DNA of 64,000 bases from Polynucleobacter ibericus (GTDB lineage Bacteria > Pseudomonadota > Gammaproteobacteria > Burkholderiales > Burkholderiaceae), in NCBI RefSeq assembly GCF_018687955.1, contig NZ_CP061309.1:1421564-1485563 (forward strand), read 5' to 3'. The notes beneath the pieces were generated by a model. It made no database searches. It saw only the letters and a list, made by a program, of their open reading frames with translations, and was not told where the DNA came from. Position 1 is the stretch's first letter. The number at the start of each line of letters is the position of its first letter. The position numbers were made by a program, and so were the translations under genes. Shown piece after piece: positions 20,602-28,976 of the stretch.

Positions 20602-20630
20602 AAAAAAGCCCGCTTCTAGCGGGCTTTTTT
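20602..20630 (+). terminator. intrinsic terminator after the OmpA-like gene
   Basis: AAAAAAGCCCGC and GCGGGCTTTTTT pair perfectly around the loop TTCTA, giving a GC-rich stem and T-run about 15 bases after the stop codon. The A-run on the other side makes it potentially bidirectional. Confidence 0.93.
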
Positions 20631-20682
20631 ATTTCCGCTATATTCATAACTTCTTCAATCGCCTTACGATTAGCCAATCCAT

Positions 20683-21372
20683 ATGAACGTCGACCAGTCC
20701 GAAATCGCCAAATTTAGCGCCCTAGCCCATCGCTGGTGGGACCCCAATAGCGAATTCAAGCCTTTGCATGCCATCAATCCTTTGCGCCTCGACTGGATCA
20801 AATCCTTTGTCAATTTAGAGGGTAAGAAAGTGGTTGATATTGGTTGCGGTGGCGGCATCCTAGCGGAATCCATTTCTCAATCAGGCGCAGATACTACTGG
20901 CATTGATTTATCAGAAAAAGCACTCAAAGTTGCTGAATTGCATGCCCTGGAAGTGGGCGCTAACCTTACTTATCGCTCTATCTCAGCAGAAGCGCTAGCG
21001 GATGAGCAACCCGAACAATATGACGTAGTGACTTGCATGGAGATGTTGGAGCACGTGCCTGACCCTGCATCTGTAGTTCGCGCCTGTGCCAAACTTTGTA
21101 AACCAGGCGGCACTTTATTTTTTAGCACCCTGAATCGCAATCCCAAGTCCTACTTATTTGCCATTATTGGCGCTGAATACATCCTCAAATTACTCCCCAA
21201 GGGTACTCACGAATATGCTAAATTCATTAAGCCCTCTGAATTAGTAGCATTTACTCGCCATGCAGGCTTAGAGATGCTCGGGGTGAAGGGTATGAGCTAC
21301 AACCCAATTACCCAGGTATATAGCCTAGGTGAAGATGTGAGCGTCAATTACATGATTGCCGTTCGAAAGTAA
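20683..21372 (+). CDS. ubiG: ubiquinone biosynthesis O-methyltransferase
   Basis: A class I SAM methyltransferase of 229 residues that performs both O-methylations of ubiquinone synthesis. The N-terminal segment FSALAHRWWDPNSEFKPLH is typical of UbiG. The SAM-binding motif is VVDIGCGGGILAESISQSG, followed by TCMEMLEHVPDP. It lies 7 bp upstream of gph, the conserved ubiG-gph pair. Confidence 0.96.
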   Translation: MNVDQSEIAKFSALAHRWWDPNSEFKPLHAINPLRLDWIKSFVNLEGKKVVDIGCGGGILAESISQSGADTTGIDLSEKALKVAELHALEVGANLTYRSISAEALADEQPEQYDVVTCMEMLEHVPDPASVVRACAKLCKPGGTLFFSTLNRNPKSYLFAIIGAEYILKLLPKGTHEYAKFIKPSELVAFTRHAGLEMLGVKGMSYNPITQVYSLGEDVSVNYMIAVRK

Positions 21373-21379
21373 TTGATCA

Positions 21380-22060
21380 GTGAACAATCTTTCCAGTCCT
21401 TACGCAGGCATCTTTTTTGATTTAGATGGCACATTAGCTGACACCGCCCCTGATTTAGTCGCTGCCACCAATAAATTACTGATTGCACGCAATTTGGCGC
21501 CCAAGCCTTATGAGTTTCTGCGCCCCTTTGCATCCGCTGGTGCGCGCGGATTACTTGAAGGCGCCTTTGGCATCGCTCCCGATCATGAAGATTTCGTTGT
21601 ATTACGTGATGAATTTTTCAGTAATTACGAAAATGCCTTGCTCGTAGACAGTAAATTATTTGATGGGATTGCTCATTTGCTCGATCAAATGGATAAAGCC
21701 AAACTCCCTTGGGGCATCATCACCAACAAAAGCGAACGCTTTACCAACCCATTAACTGACCTGATGGGCTTACGTCAGCGTGCCGCTTCGACCGTCTCCG
21801 GCGACACCACCCCATACTCTAAGCCACATCCAGAGCCGATTCTGCACGCAGCCAGGTCAACTAATATTGACCCCACAAAGTCAATCTATGTTGGAGATGA
21901 CATTAGAGACGTTCTCGCGGGGAAAGCTGCAGGCATGAAGACCGTGGCAGCAGCATATGGCTATTGCGGCTGTAAAGAGCCTCCTGAGGCCTGGGGTGCC
22001 GATTACATCATCAATCACCCAGCCGAATTACTGCAAATCATCTTCCCCAATAGGGAATAA
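21380..22060 (+). CDS. gph: phosphoglycolate phosphatase (HAD family)
   Basis: A HAD-superfamily phosphatase of 226 residues that removes phosphate from 2-phosphoglycolate or a similar small substrate. Motif I is FFDLDGTLADTAPDL, motif II is the ITNKS threonine/asparagine segment, and motif IV is SIYVGDDIRDVLAGKAAG. The start is GTG at 21380. Although these enzymes are named Gph, some next to ubiG also act as MupP-like MurNAc-6-phosphate phosphatases, so the substrate is open. Confidence 0.9.
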   Translation: MNNLSSPYAGIFFDLDGTLADTAPDLVAATNKLLIARNLAPKPYEFLRPFASAGARGLLEGAFGIAPDHEDFVVLRDEFFSNYENALLVDSKLFDGIAHLLDQMDKAKLPWGIITNKSERFTNPLTDLMGLRQRAASTVSGDTTPYSKPHPEPILHAARSTNIDPTKSIYVGDDIRDVLAGKAAGMKTVAAAYGYCGCKEPPEAWGADYIINHPAELLQIIFPNRE

Positions 22061-22096
22061 AACAAAAGATATTCAGCAATTTAAGGTGAGCAGCCT

Positions 22097-22102
22097 TAAA
22101 AT
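22097..22102 (+). promoter_or_regulatory. putative -10 element for ssrA
   Basis: TAAAAT, five of six matches to TATAAT, lies 24 bases before the mature 5' end of tmRNA. The -35 region is poor. The mature end is made by RNase P, so a start a few bases upstream of 22126 is expected. Confidence 0.35.
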
Positions 22103-22125
22103 AGGGTTTCCTATGCATGAACTCC

Positions 22126-22484
22126 GGGGTCGACATGGTTTCGACGTGGATTACAAAGCATCAAGGGCATACCGAGGACCCGTTATCTCGTAAATCAATG
22201 GGAATGTAATAACTGCAAACGACGAACGTTTCGCACTAGCCGCTTAATTGCGGTTGCCCCTGAACTGATTCTCTCTTGGGTCAGCTAGCGAAAGCTAGAT
22301 CAGGGTCATATACAAGAGATAAGATCATTTCATGTCACGGGGAATGATTCGAAAACTTAGTGAATCGTCAGCAAGGAACGTGTCAGTCCGTGCCTAACTG
22401 ATTAAATCAAACGATATGACTAAGTATGTAGAACTTGTTGTAGAGGATTTGCGGACGCGGGTTCGATTCCCGCCGACTCCACCA
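22126..22484 (+). ncRNA. ssrA: transfer-messenger RNA (tmRNA)
   Basis: A one-piece tmRNA of about 359 nt. The 5' end GGGGTCG pairs over seven positions with CGACTCC near the 3' end, forming a tRNA-like acceptor stem with encoded ACCA. A T-arm with GTTCGATTC precedes it. The tag frame starts at GCA (22215) and reads ANDERFALAA before TAA at 22245-22247, an ending (ALAA) recognised by ClpXP and a betaproteobacterial tag. It rescues stalled ribosomes together with SmpB. No attachment-site duplication of its 3' end is visible nearby. Confidence 0.97.
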
Positions 22485-22512
22485 ATAAAAGCCAACATTA
22501 AGAGGCTGCACT

Positions 22513-22544
22513 AAAACCCTTCTTTCAAATGAACGAAGGGTTTT
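22513..22544. terminator. bidirectional intrinsic terminator after ssrA
   Basis: AAAACCCTTC and GAAGGGTTTT form a perfect 10-bp stem with a 12-base loop, having A and T runs on both flanks. It can serve both ssrA and the leftward glycosyltransferase gene that ends seven bases beyond. Confidence 0.85.
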
Positions 22545-22550
22545 GTGTTT

Positions 22551-24413
22551 CTAAGGGCCGGCAATATGTTCGGGGGGTAAATTAGCCTCATGACGCTCAT
22601 ACATTTTTTTGTAGAGTGCTTCTAAATTTTTAGTAAACAGTGGTGTATCAAATAAAGGCTTAACCAATCGATTCTCGGCTAGTCGCGCCTTAATTGCTTG
22701 TAGAGCAGATTTGTCATGAGCCAATTCAATTGCACGTTGCTCGTACTCTTCAGGCGTTTGGACAATCAACTCCTGCATTTCCAATGCATTCAGAAGGCTT
22801 GCTGCAACCCTACCTGGAAAAGTTTTGCCTGGAAGAGTCAATACCGGCACGCCAGCCCATAACGCATCACTTGCGGTAGTGTGCGCATTGTAAGGAAGCG
22901 TATCCAAAAACAGATCTGCCATTTTTTGACGAGCCAAATGCTCTGGAAGGGGCAGTCTTTTTGCAAAAATAATGCGGTCTGAAGAAATACCTCTTTTAAG
23001 AGCCTCGGCCTTGAGATTTTTTTCAGCAACTTCATTATCTTGGATTAACCACAAAACACTTCCCTCTACTGCCTTCAAAATACGCATCCAACAATCAAAA
23101 GTTTCAGGCGTGATCTTGTAGTTATTGTTAAAGCAACAATAAACGAAGCCTATTTCCGGCAAACCCAGTTCTGCGCGAGAATTTTGTTTATCAGAAATAA
23201 TCCGCTTTGAATCATTGGCCTGATAACTATTGGGCATGTACGCAATTTTTTCCACGTAATGTACGCGACTATCAGGTGGAATCACTACAGAATCCGCTAT
23301 CAAATAATCCATATATTCTGCACCCAGGGTTCCTGGGAATCCCAAATAATTAACCTGAATAGGCGCTGGATGCGAAGCAAAGATGTTTTGACGCCCTTCT
23401 CCAAAATAGCCATTTAAATTAACCAAAATATCGATATTCAAATCTTGAATTAATTGAACAACTTCGGAATCTGTCTTTTGGCTAATATCGATCATTTCTG
23501 TAAAAGCATTTTTCATCCGCGGCCTCAGAATGCCGCCATCATCCCAGCCATTATCTAAAGCATAAATTTCAAAGTGCTCAGGATCATGGCACTCATACAC
23601 ACCGGTCATCAGTACGGATGTCGCCTGATCTCTAAATTCACCACATAAGTAGGCAATACGAATTTTTTCATTCTTTGGTTTCAGCACAGACTCTGTAGTT
23701 GATCTTTCTGTTGCAGGAAAACGATGCTTAGCAAATATCTTGGCCGTCTCTAAAAGATCCTGTTCTGATGTAGAAATTCCCTGGTACCCAAAAGGCTCCG
23801 CAGCTAACTGATGGGCACGTAGGTCCTGCTGAACCTTTAAATAGATGCCCTCCAAATCAGCCCAATCACAAATGAGCATTTTGTAGTGCAAGATAATGCC
23901 AAGTAAAAAGGGTTCGGTAGGCCGTAATTGGTAGGCAGTGATGTAAGCATGCAAAGCTTCTTCATAGCGCTTTAGTTCACCAAATATTTTTCCCTTGTTG
24001 AACCACCCCTCAGTCATATTGGGCTGCAAGGTCACTGCTTTTTCGTAGCAATCCAAAGCTTCTTCACGCTTACGAAGATTGTCTAAACTTCTACCGTAGT
24101 TAACCCAAGCCTCAGGATTTTGAGGGTCCAAATCAATTGCTCTACGGTGATATTTCAGAGCTTCAGCATCTCGTTGCAGCGCGGATAAAGCTTTTGCGGC
24201 GTTAAAAAGAAGCGCCGGATCATCAGGAGTAACCAGCAGTGCCCGCTCAAAAAACATCAAAGCATCAATTGGTCGATTTTGCATTCCACAAACAACACCC
24301 ATTAAATGTAGGGCATCGGGATTATCTGGGTTAGCAATAGATACTTCCTTGAGTAAAAATTCAGCCTCAAGAAGTTGATTATTTTGAAGAGCCTCAAAGA
24401 CTTTTTGGAACAT
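22551..24413 (-). CDS. TPR-containing GT41 (OGT/SPINDLY-like) glycosyltransferase
   Basis: A 620-residue protein with about four to five TPR repeats (residues 1-170) followed by a GT41 catalytic region (about 250-590), the design of O-GlcNAc transferase and SPINDLY. Family motifs are FPGTLGAEYMDY at 359-370, CFNNNYKITP with K433 at the place of the UDP-binding lysine, and TLPYNAHTTASDALWAGVPV, the donor-binding segment. The histidine that animal OGT carries in FGNHPTS is replaced by Q263 in FRDQATS. It probably glycosylates proteins in the cytoplasm, but donor and target are unknown. It is last in a leftward run of five genes. Confidence 0.88.
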   Translation of the reverse strand: MFQKVFEALQNNQLLEAEFLLKEVSIANPDNPDALHLMGVVCGMQNRPIDALMFFERALLVTPDDPALLFNAAKALSALQRDAEALKYHRRAIDLDPQNPEAWVNYGRSLDNLRKREEALDCYEKAVTLQPNMTEGWFNKGKIFGELKRYEEALHAYITAYQLRPTEPFLLGIILHYKMLICDWADLEGIYLKVQQDLRAHQLAAEPFGYQGISTSEQDLLETAKIFAKHRFPATERSTTESVLKPKNEKIRIAYLCGEFRDQATSVLMTGVYECHDPEHFEIYALDNGWDDGGILRPRMKNAFTEMIDISQKTDSEVVQLIQDLNIDILVNLNGYFGEGRQNIFASHPAPIQVNYLGFPGTLGAEYMDYLIADSVVIPPDSRVHYVEKIAYMPNSYQANDSKRIISDKQNSRAELGLPEIGFVYCCFNNNYKITPETFDCWMRILKAVEGSVLWLIQDNEVAEKNLKAEALKRGISSDRIIFAKRLPLPEHLARQKMADLFLDTLPYNAHTTASDALWAGVPVLTLPGKTFPGRVAASLLNALEMQELIVQTPEEYEQRAIELAHDKSALQAIKARLAENRLVKPLFDTPLFTKNLEALYKKMYERHEANLPPEHIAGP

Positions 24414-24450
24414 ACCAAGACTATAAATTGATCAGCGTTAAATTTTAAAG

Positions 24451-25626
24451 CTAAGTTTGAGAACTCAGGCGCCATAGAGAGGTGACTTCCTGTGATCGGG
24501 CTGCATACAATGCATCCGTTTTATCAAATGCTTTTTGATGTGTAGGTTTAGTATCAATGCGTGTTATCACCTTCAGGCCAGCTTGCTCAATCCAATGGAG
24601 AAGCCCCTCTCTTGTTCTTAGACCCAAGTGTTCTGCCAAGTCAGAAAGAATGAGCCAACCTTCACCACCTGGAAGCAGATGATCGTTCAATTCACCCAAG
24701 AAACCCCTCAACATCTGGCTCTCTGGGTCATATACCGCATGTTCTAGAGAAGAGCTTGGTCTTGCGGGCAGCCATGGTGGGTTACAAACAATCAGCGCAG
24801 CTTTACCTGAAGGGAAAAGATTAGTTTTATGAACTTCAATCTGATCTCCAAGGCTCAATGAATTGACATTATCTCGAGCGCAATCAATAGCTCGATCACT
24901 CAGATCAGTCGCAATAATCCTCTGTATATCGCGCAGAGCCAAAACAACCGCCAAAACTCCAGTCCCCGTACCAATATCAAAGGCTGTAGAGTTTTGTTTT
25001 ATTGCTGCCGGTAGCGGTGCTTTTAGGATCAGATTAATATATTCACTGCGCACTGGAGAGAAAACGCCATAGTGTGGATGTATTCGAACTTCTTCATCAT
25101 CTCTAGTAAGAACTTGTACACCCGTCTTGCGCCACTCATGGGCGCTGATCACACCCAACAACTCTCGTAGTGAAATCACATAAGAGTCTTTTTGTGGGCC
25201 ATAAGCTTCCAAGCAGGCTTGGGATACATCCGGAGCGCGTCTTAAGGGGATGGTATGGTCTGCATTTACCTCCACCAATATCATCCCTAGAATGCGGGCC
25301 CGCTGTGATTGAGCAAGGCGGTGAAGATTAAATGCATCTAGGGGACTTTTGGTTTTATCTTTTGCAACCCTATCGGCTCGAGCAGATTTCTTGGAGGGCT
25401 TATCTACCCTACGCACTAAGGCCTGCAAAAGTTGTCGCGCATTCTGAAAGTCGCCCTTGTAAAGCATCGCCGTACCTTCACAAGCCAAACGATAAGCAAT
25501 GTCAGCAGTGAGAGTGTCATCTGCAATCTGAATTCTTTTATGTGGCGCAATGCCATTTTCAGAATGCCAATTTACAGAGCGATCTTGTCCGCCCTCTATC
25601 CATTGAAGCGTTGTCAGTTGGCTCAC
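24451..25626 (-). CDS. class I SAM-dependent methyltransferase (HemK/PrmC-like fold)
   Basis: A 391-residue protein. An N-terminal region of about 190 residues has no motif that I recognise. The SAM domain follows, with FDIGTGTGVLAVVLALRD as motif I and IVCNPPWLPARP as the NPPW substrate motif that marks N-methyltransferases of glutamine or nucleobases. It is not PrmC itself, because the N-terminal domain and length differ and prmC normally sits beside prfA. The stop of the upstream pirin gene is directly adjacent (no gap). Confidence 0.78.
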   Translation of the reverse strand: MSQLTTLQWIEGGQDRSVNWHSENGIAPHKRIQIADDTLTADIAYRLACEGTAMLYKGDFQNARQLLQALVRRVDKPSKKSARADRVAKDKTKSPLDAFNLHRLAQSQRARILGMILVEVNADHTIPLRRAPDVSQACLEAYGPQKDSYVISLRELLGVISAHEWRKTGVQVLTRDDEEVRIHPHYGVFSPVRSEYINLILKAPLPAAIKQNSTAFDIGTGTGVLAVVLALRDIQRIIATDLSDRAIDCARDNVNSLSLGDQIEVHKTNLFPSGKAALIVCNPPWLPARPSSSLEHAVYDPESQMLRGFLGELNDHLLPGGEGWLILSDLAEHLGLRTREGLLHWIEQAGLKVITRIDTKPTHQKAFDKTDALYAARSQEVTSLWRLSSQT

Positions 25627-26487
25627 CTAGGCAATCACCAACCGATTATTTTGATAATCATCAATAGCCTGTTCAATTTCAGCGCGGGTATTCATTACAA
25701 AGGGGCCATATTGAACAATCGGCTCATGAAGCGGCAACGCTGCCAACACAATAAAGTGTGCGCCAGCAGATCCTGACTTAGTTTTTAAGCGGTCGCCATC
25801 ACCGAGAACAACAGCCGCCTGCCTTGGTATCTCGCGCATAGGGCCGCCCACCTCAAGATCACCTTCGTAAACATAAAGAAAGGCATTTAGTTCCTTAGGA
25901 ATACGATGCTCAAATTCCGCATTAGGCGGCAAATGCACATCTAAAAATAAAGGTGTGGTGCTAATACCCTGAATCGGTCCTTGAACCTCTTTTTCACCTT
26001 GCTGGTATGAACCAGCAATAACCTTCACTGAGCCATTATTTTCTAATTGAACTGTCGGAATATCCTCAACTTGGATATCTTTATAACCAGCCGCTTTCAT
26101 CTTTTCTTTGGCAGGCAAGTTAATCCATAGTTGAAAACCGCGCATGGCGCCACTTTCCTGCTGGGGCATCTCAGAGTGAATAATGCCGCGCCCCGCAGTC
26201 ATCCACTGCACACCACCTGTCTTGAGATGCCCTTGATTACCCAAATGGTCCTCATGCAGCATATGTCCTTCAAGCATATAGGTCACCGTCTCAAAACCCC
26301 GATGGGGATGAGCTGGAAAGCCCGCTACATAGTCATTCGGATCATTCGAAGAAAATTCATCGAGCATTAAAAAAGGATCTAGCCTCACTTGATTCTGACC
26401 ACCAAGACTACGACGCAATTTCACACCCGCACCATCAGAAGTGGCAATACCAGGAATGATGGTTTGGATATTGCGGATCATGGTCAA
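25627..26487 (-). CDS. pirin family protein
   Basis: A bicupin of 286 residues. The N-terminal cupin has the metal-binding segments GFPAHPHRGFETVTYMLEG and HEDHLGNQG with the expected histidines, and GGVQWMTAGRGIIHSEMP is the pirin signature. Some bacterial pirins act as quercetinases, others modulate partner enzymes; the function here is undefined. It stands 11 bp downstream of an AhpD-like gene. Confidence 0.92.
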   Translation of the reverse strand: MTMIRNIQTIIPGIATSDGAGVKLRRSLGGQNQVRLDPFLMLDEFSSNDPNDYVAGFPAHPHRGFETVTYMLEGHMLHEDHLGNQGHLKTGGVQWMTAGRGIIHSEMPQQESGAMRGFQLWINLPAKEKMKAAGYKDIQVEDIPTVQLENNGSVKVIAGSYQQGEKEVQGPIQGISTTPLFLDVHLPPNAEFEHRIPKELNAFLYVYEGDLEVGGPMREIPRQAAVVLGDGDRLKTKSGSAGAHFIVLAALPLHEPIVQYGPFVMNTRAEIEQAIDDYQNNRLVIA

Positions 26488-26498
26488 TGCAAAGTCTT

Positions 26499-27050
26499 TT
26501 AGGCTGGGGGATGGTCTTCAGGATTCACGTCGAGCGCAATCAAGAAACGTGAGACCATGTTGTAAGCAGCAATTACAGTTACCAACTCAACTGTGTCGGT
26601 ACTGCCCAACTCTTTTTGCAAGCGCTTCATCAACTCAGGATCTACTTTGATATTACGAGTCATCTGAAAAGTAAGTTCAGCAGCATCGTTTTCCACTGGA
26701 GAGTAAAGATCTCTTGGGAAATTTGATTGCCCGATAAGACGCAATCCTTGTACCTGTTCTTCGGTGCCGCCCGCTTTCTTAAACGGGGGTGCATGGTGGA
26801 AAAATTCATACTCAGCACCATTCAAAACAGCAACTCCACACATGGCCAACTCACGCAGCTTAGGGTTCAAGGAGAGATTATTGCGAATCTCGCCAATGAA
26901 ATGATTCCAACCCTCAGCTATAGGAACACTATGCAAGAGCATGCGGTCCAAATTAATAAACTGGCCGCCACGCCTCTTGCGAATAGCATCCACTAGCTCT
27001 GCTGGTTCAGCCAAATCCATTGGCTGATATGGAATTAAACGTTCTGACAT
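26499..27050 (-). CDS. carboxymuconolactone decarboxylase family protein (AhpD-like)
   Basis: A 183-residue all-helical protein of the CMD superfamily. The core segment RELAMCGVAVLNGAEYEFFHH carries the Glu and His characteristic of the family, but there is no CxxC pair, so it is unlikely to be a thiol peroxidase of the AhpD type. It may be a decarboxylase or lactonase. It clusters with pirin downstream and a Bug receptor upstream. Confidence 0.82.
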   Translation of the reverse strand: MSERLIPYQPMDLAEPAELVDAIRKRRGGQFINLDRMLLHSVPIAEGWNHFIGEIRNNLSLNPKLRELAMCGVAVLNGAEYEFFHHAPPFKKAGGTEEQVQGLRLIGQSNFPRDLYSPVENDAAELTFQMTRNIKVDPELMKRLQKELGSTDTVELVTVIAAYNMVSRFLIALDVNPEDHPPA

Positions 27051-27068
27051 AAGTATCGATTACGCCCT

Positions 27069-28082
27069 TTACTGAGGAGTTTCTTTAATGTTGTTTTCAA
27101 TAACGAACTTGCCCCAGATACCGATCTGTTTGCCAATAAACTCTTGCGCCGCTTCAGGGGTACCACCAACAATTTGAATACCTTGCGCTTTAAACTTTTC
27201 AGCTACTGCAGGGGATTTCAAAGCTTTGTTCAAAGCCTTATTCATTGCATCCACTACCGCCGGCGATGTTTTACCAGGAGCCAATACTGCCCACCATGCT
27301 GGAGCGCTAAAGCCTGGGAAGCCGCTTTCAGAGATGGTTGGAACATTAGGCAAGGATGGTGAACGCTTGGCAGTCGTGATAACTAGCGGAATAACGCCAC
27401 CACTATCCACATGCGGTTTGACCAAGAACTCAGAACCTACTGCTAGTTCAACCTGGCCGCCCAATGCATCCTGCATCAAAGGGCCGCCGCCACGATACGG
27501 GATGTGGTTCCAATCAAAGCCAGCTTGTTTTGCAAGGCGCGCCATTGCTAAGTGACCCAGACTACCAACTCCAATAGAGCCGTAGCTAAATTGCTTACCT
27601 GTTTTGGAAAGATCAACCAACTGCTTAAAGCTGGTAATGCCCGATTTTTTACTAGCAACCAATACCATTGGTGATGTTCCAATGAGTACTACTGGAGCAA
27701 TGTCCTTAATAGTGTCATAGGGAAGCTTATCTTTAAGACTTGGATTAACACCGTGGGTATCAAATACCACCGCAAAGGTATATCCATCTGGATCAGCGCG
27801 TGTCATGGCTGAAGTACCAATCACACCAGAGGCGCCGCCGATGTTCTCCACAATCACGTTTTGCTTCAACTCTGACTGCAAGGCAGGGGCAAGCACGCGA
27901 GCAACCTGATCCACCGAACCGCCTGGCGGAAATACCGCAATTAAACGAATCGGCTTTTGTGTAGGCCATGTGCCAACGCCCGCATTTTGAGCCAATGCCA
28001 AGCTACTTGCTCCCAAAGCCATCAAACCGGCTAATAGGCTGTTTTTTAAGGTTCTTTTGACCATTTTTGCTAAATCCTGCAT
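27069..28082 (-). CDS. tripartite tricarboxylate transporter substrate-binding protein (Bug family)
   Basis: A periplasmic receptor of 337 residues. After a signal peptide (NSLLAGLMALGASSLALA) it shows the family signs IAVFPPGGSVDQVARVLA, VENIGGASGVIG and DGYTF. The ATG at 28082 has a TAGGAG site nine bases upstream, so it is preferred over the internal ATG six codons later. Bug proteins bind carboxylates or similar anions with very high affinity and hand them to TctAB or act as sensors. No tctA/tctB lies in this window, so this is an orphan receptor. Confidence 0.92.
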   Translation of the reverse strand: MQDLAKMVKRTLKNSLLAGLMALGASSLALAQNAGVGTWPTQKPIRLIAVFPPGGSVDQVARVLAPALQSELKQNVIVENIGGASGVIGTSAMTRADPDGYTFAVVFDTHGVNPSLKDKLPYDTIKDIAPVVLIGTSPMVLVASKKSGITSFKQLVDLSKTGKQFSYGSIGVGSLGHLAMARLAKQAGFDWNHIPYRGGGPLMQDALGGQVELAVGSEFLVKPHVDSGGVIPLVITTAKRSPSLPNVPTISESGFPGFSAPAWWAVLAPGKTSPAVVDAMNKALNKALKSPAVAEKFKAQGIQIVGGTPEAAQEFIGKQIGIWGKFVIENNIKETPQ

Positions 28083-28170
28083 GGATTTGTCTCCTATAGA
28101 TAAGAACTGAAGATTAACACTCCCTAGGCCTATTTGCTCGATAATGCTGTTGTAGCCCAGTGAGAGAAAA

Positions 28171-28953
28171 ATGAAGTCGATTCTAAATATTGCCGCCTAT
28201 TTATTTGTAAGCCTGGATGGCTTGCCAGAGCTGCGCGCCAAAATGCTTGATGAATGCAATGCCCGCCAACTGAAGGGCACCATCTTATTGACGGGCGAAG
28301 GCATCAATATGTTTCTTGCTGGCAAAACAAATGAGCTACGCGGATTTCTAGACTGGCTCCGGACCGATCCTCGCTTCACCCCTCTTCAAGCAAAAGAAAG
28401 TTGGTCTGAGGAACAGCCTTTCAAAAAAATGCTGATTAAGCTGAAGAATGAAATCATCCGCATGAATCACCCAGCGATTCGTCCAGAAGAAGGTCGAGCT
28501 AATTTCATCAGTCCTAAAAAATTACAGGAGTGGTTAGACCGTGGCACCGATGATTTAGGTCGCCCTGTAGTGATGGTAGATACGCGCAATGCCTTTGAAG
28601 TTGACTATGGCACCTTTGAAAATGCTTTGCATTTCAATATTGAAAAGTTTACTGAGTTTCCTGCTGCGATTTCTGCGCACAAAGAAGAGTTGACTGACAA
28701 AACACTCGTAAGCTTTTGTACTGGCGGCATTCGTTGCGAGAAATCTGGTCTTTACATGCGGGAGATTGGTATGCAACATAGCTACCAATTAGAGGGCGGC
28801 ATTTTGAAATATTTTGAAGAGGTTGGCTCTGCTCATTACCAAGGCAGCTGCTTTGTTTTTGATGAACGTGAAGCGTTAGAGCCTAATCTTGATTCCATTC
28901 CTGTAGATCAGTCCATTCGGAAAAAACTTCGAATGAATTCCCCCGAAAATTAA
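28171..28953 (+). CDS. trhO: tRNA uridine(34) hydroxylase (rhodanese domain)
   Basis: A 260-residue protein of the YceA/TrhO family, which hydroxylates U34 of tRNAs to form ho5U under aerobic conditions. It has an N-terminal acylphosphatase-like domain with GTILLTGEGINMFLAG and a rhodanese domain with the active-site loop SFCTGGIRCEKSGLYM, including the catalytic cysteine. It is somewhat shorter than E. coli TrhO because the C-terminal cysteine-rich extension is lacking. It is the first of several rightward genes. Confidence 0.9.
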   Translation: MKSILNIAAYLFVSLDGLPELRAKMLDECNARQLKGTILLTGEGINMFLAGKTNELRGFLDWLRTDPRFTPLQAKESWSEEQPFKKMLIKLKNEIIRMNHPAIRPEEGRANFISPKKLQEWLDRGTDDLGRPVVMVDTRNAFEVDYGTFENALHFNIEKFTEFPAAISAHKEELTDKTLVSFCTGGIRCEKSGLYMREIGMQHSYQLEGGILKYFEEVGSAHYQGSCFVFDEREALEPNLDSIPVDQSIRKKLRMNSPEN

Positions 28954-28976
28954 TTCATCTTACTTACCTTAAATTT

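Noticed and set aside
22061..22550. Possible genomic island boundary at the tmRNA gene
   Set aside because: No integrase, no repeated copy of the tmRNA 3' end and no obvious shift in composition was seen; the neighbouring GT41 gene alone does not prove an insertion.
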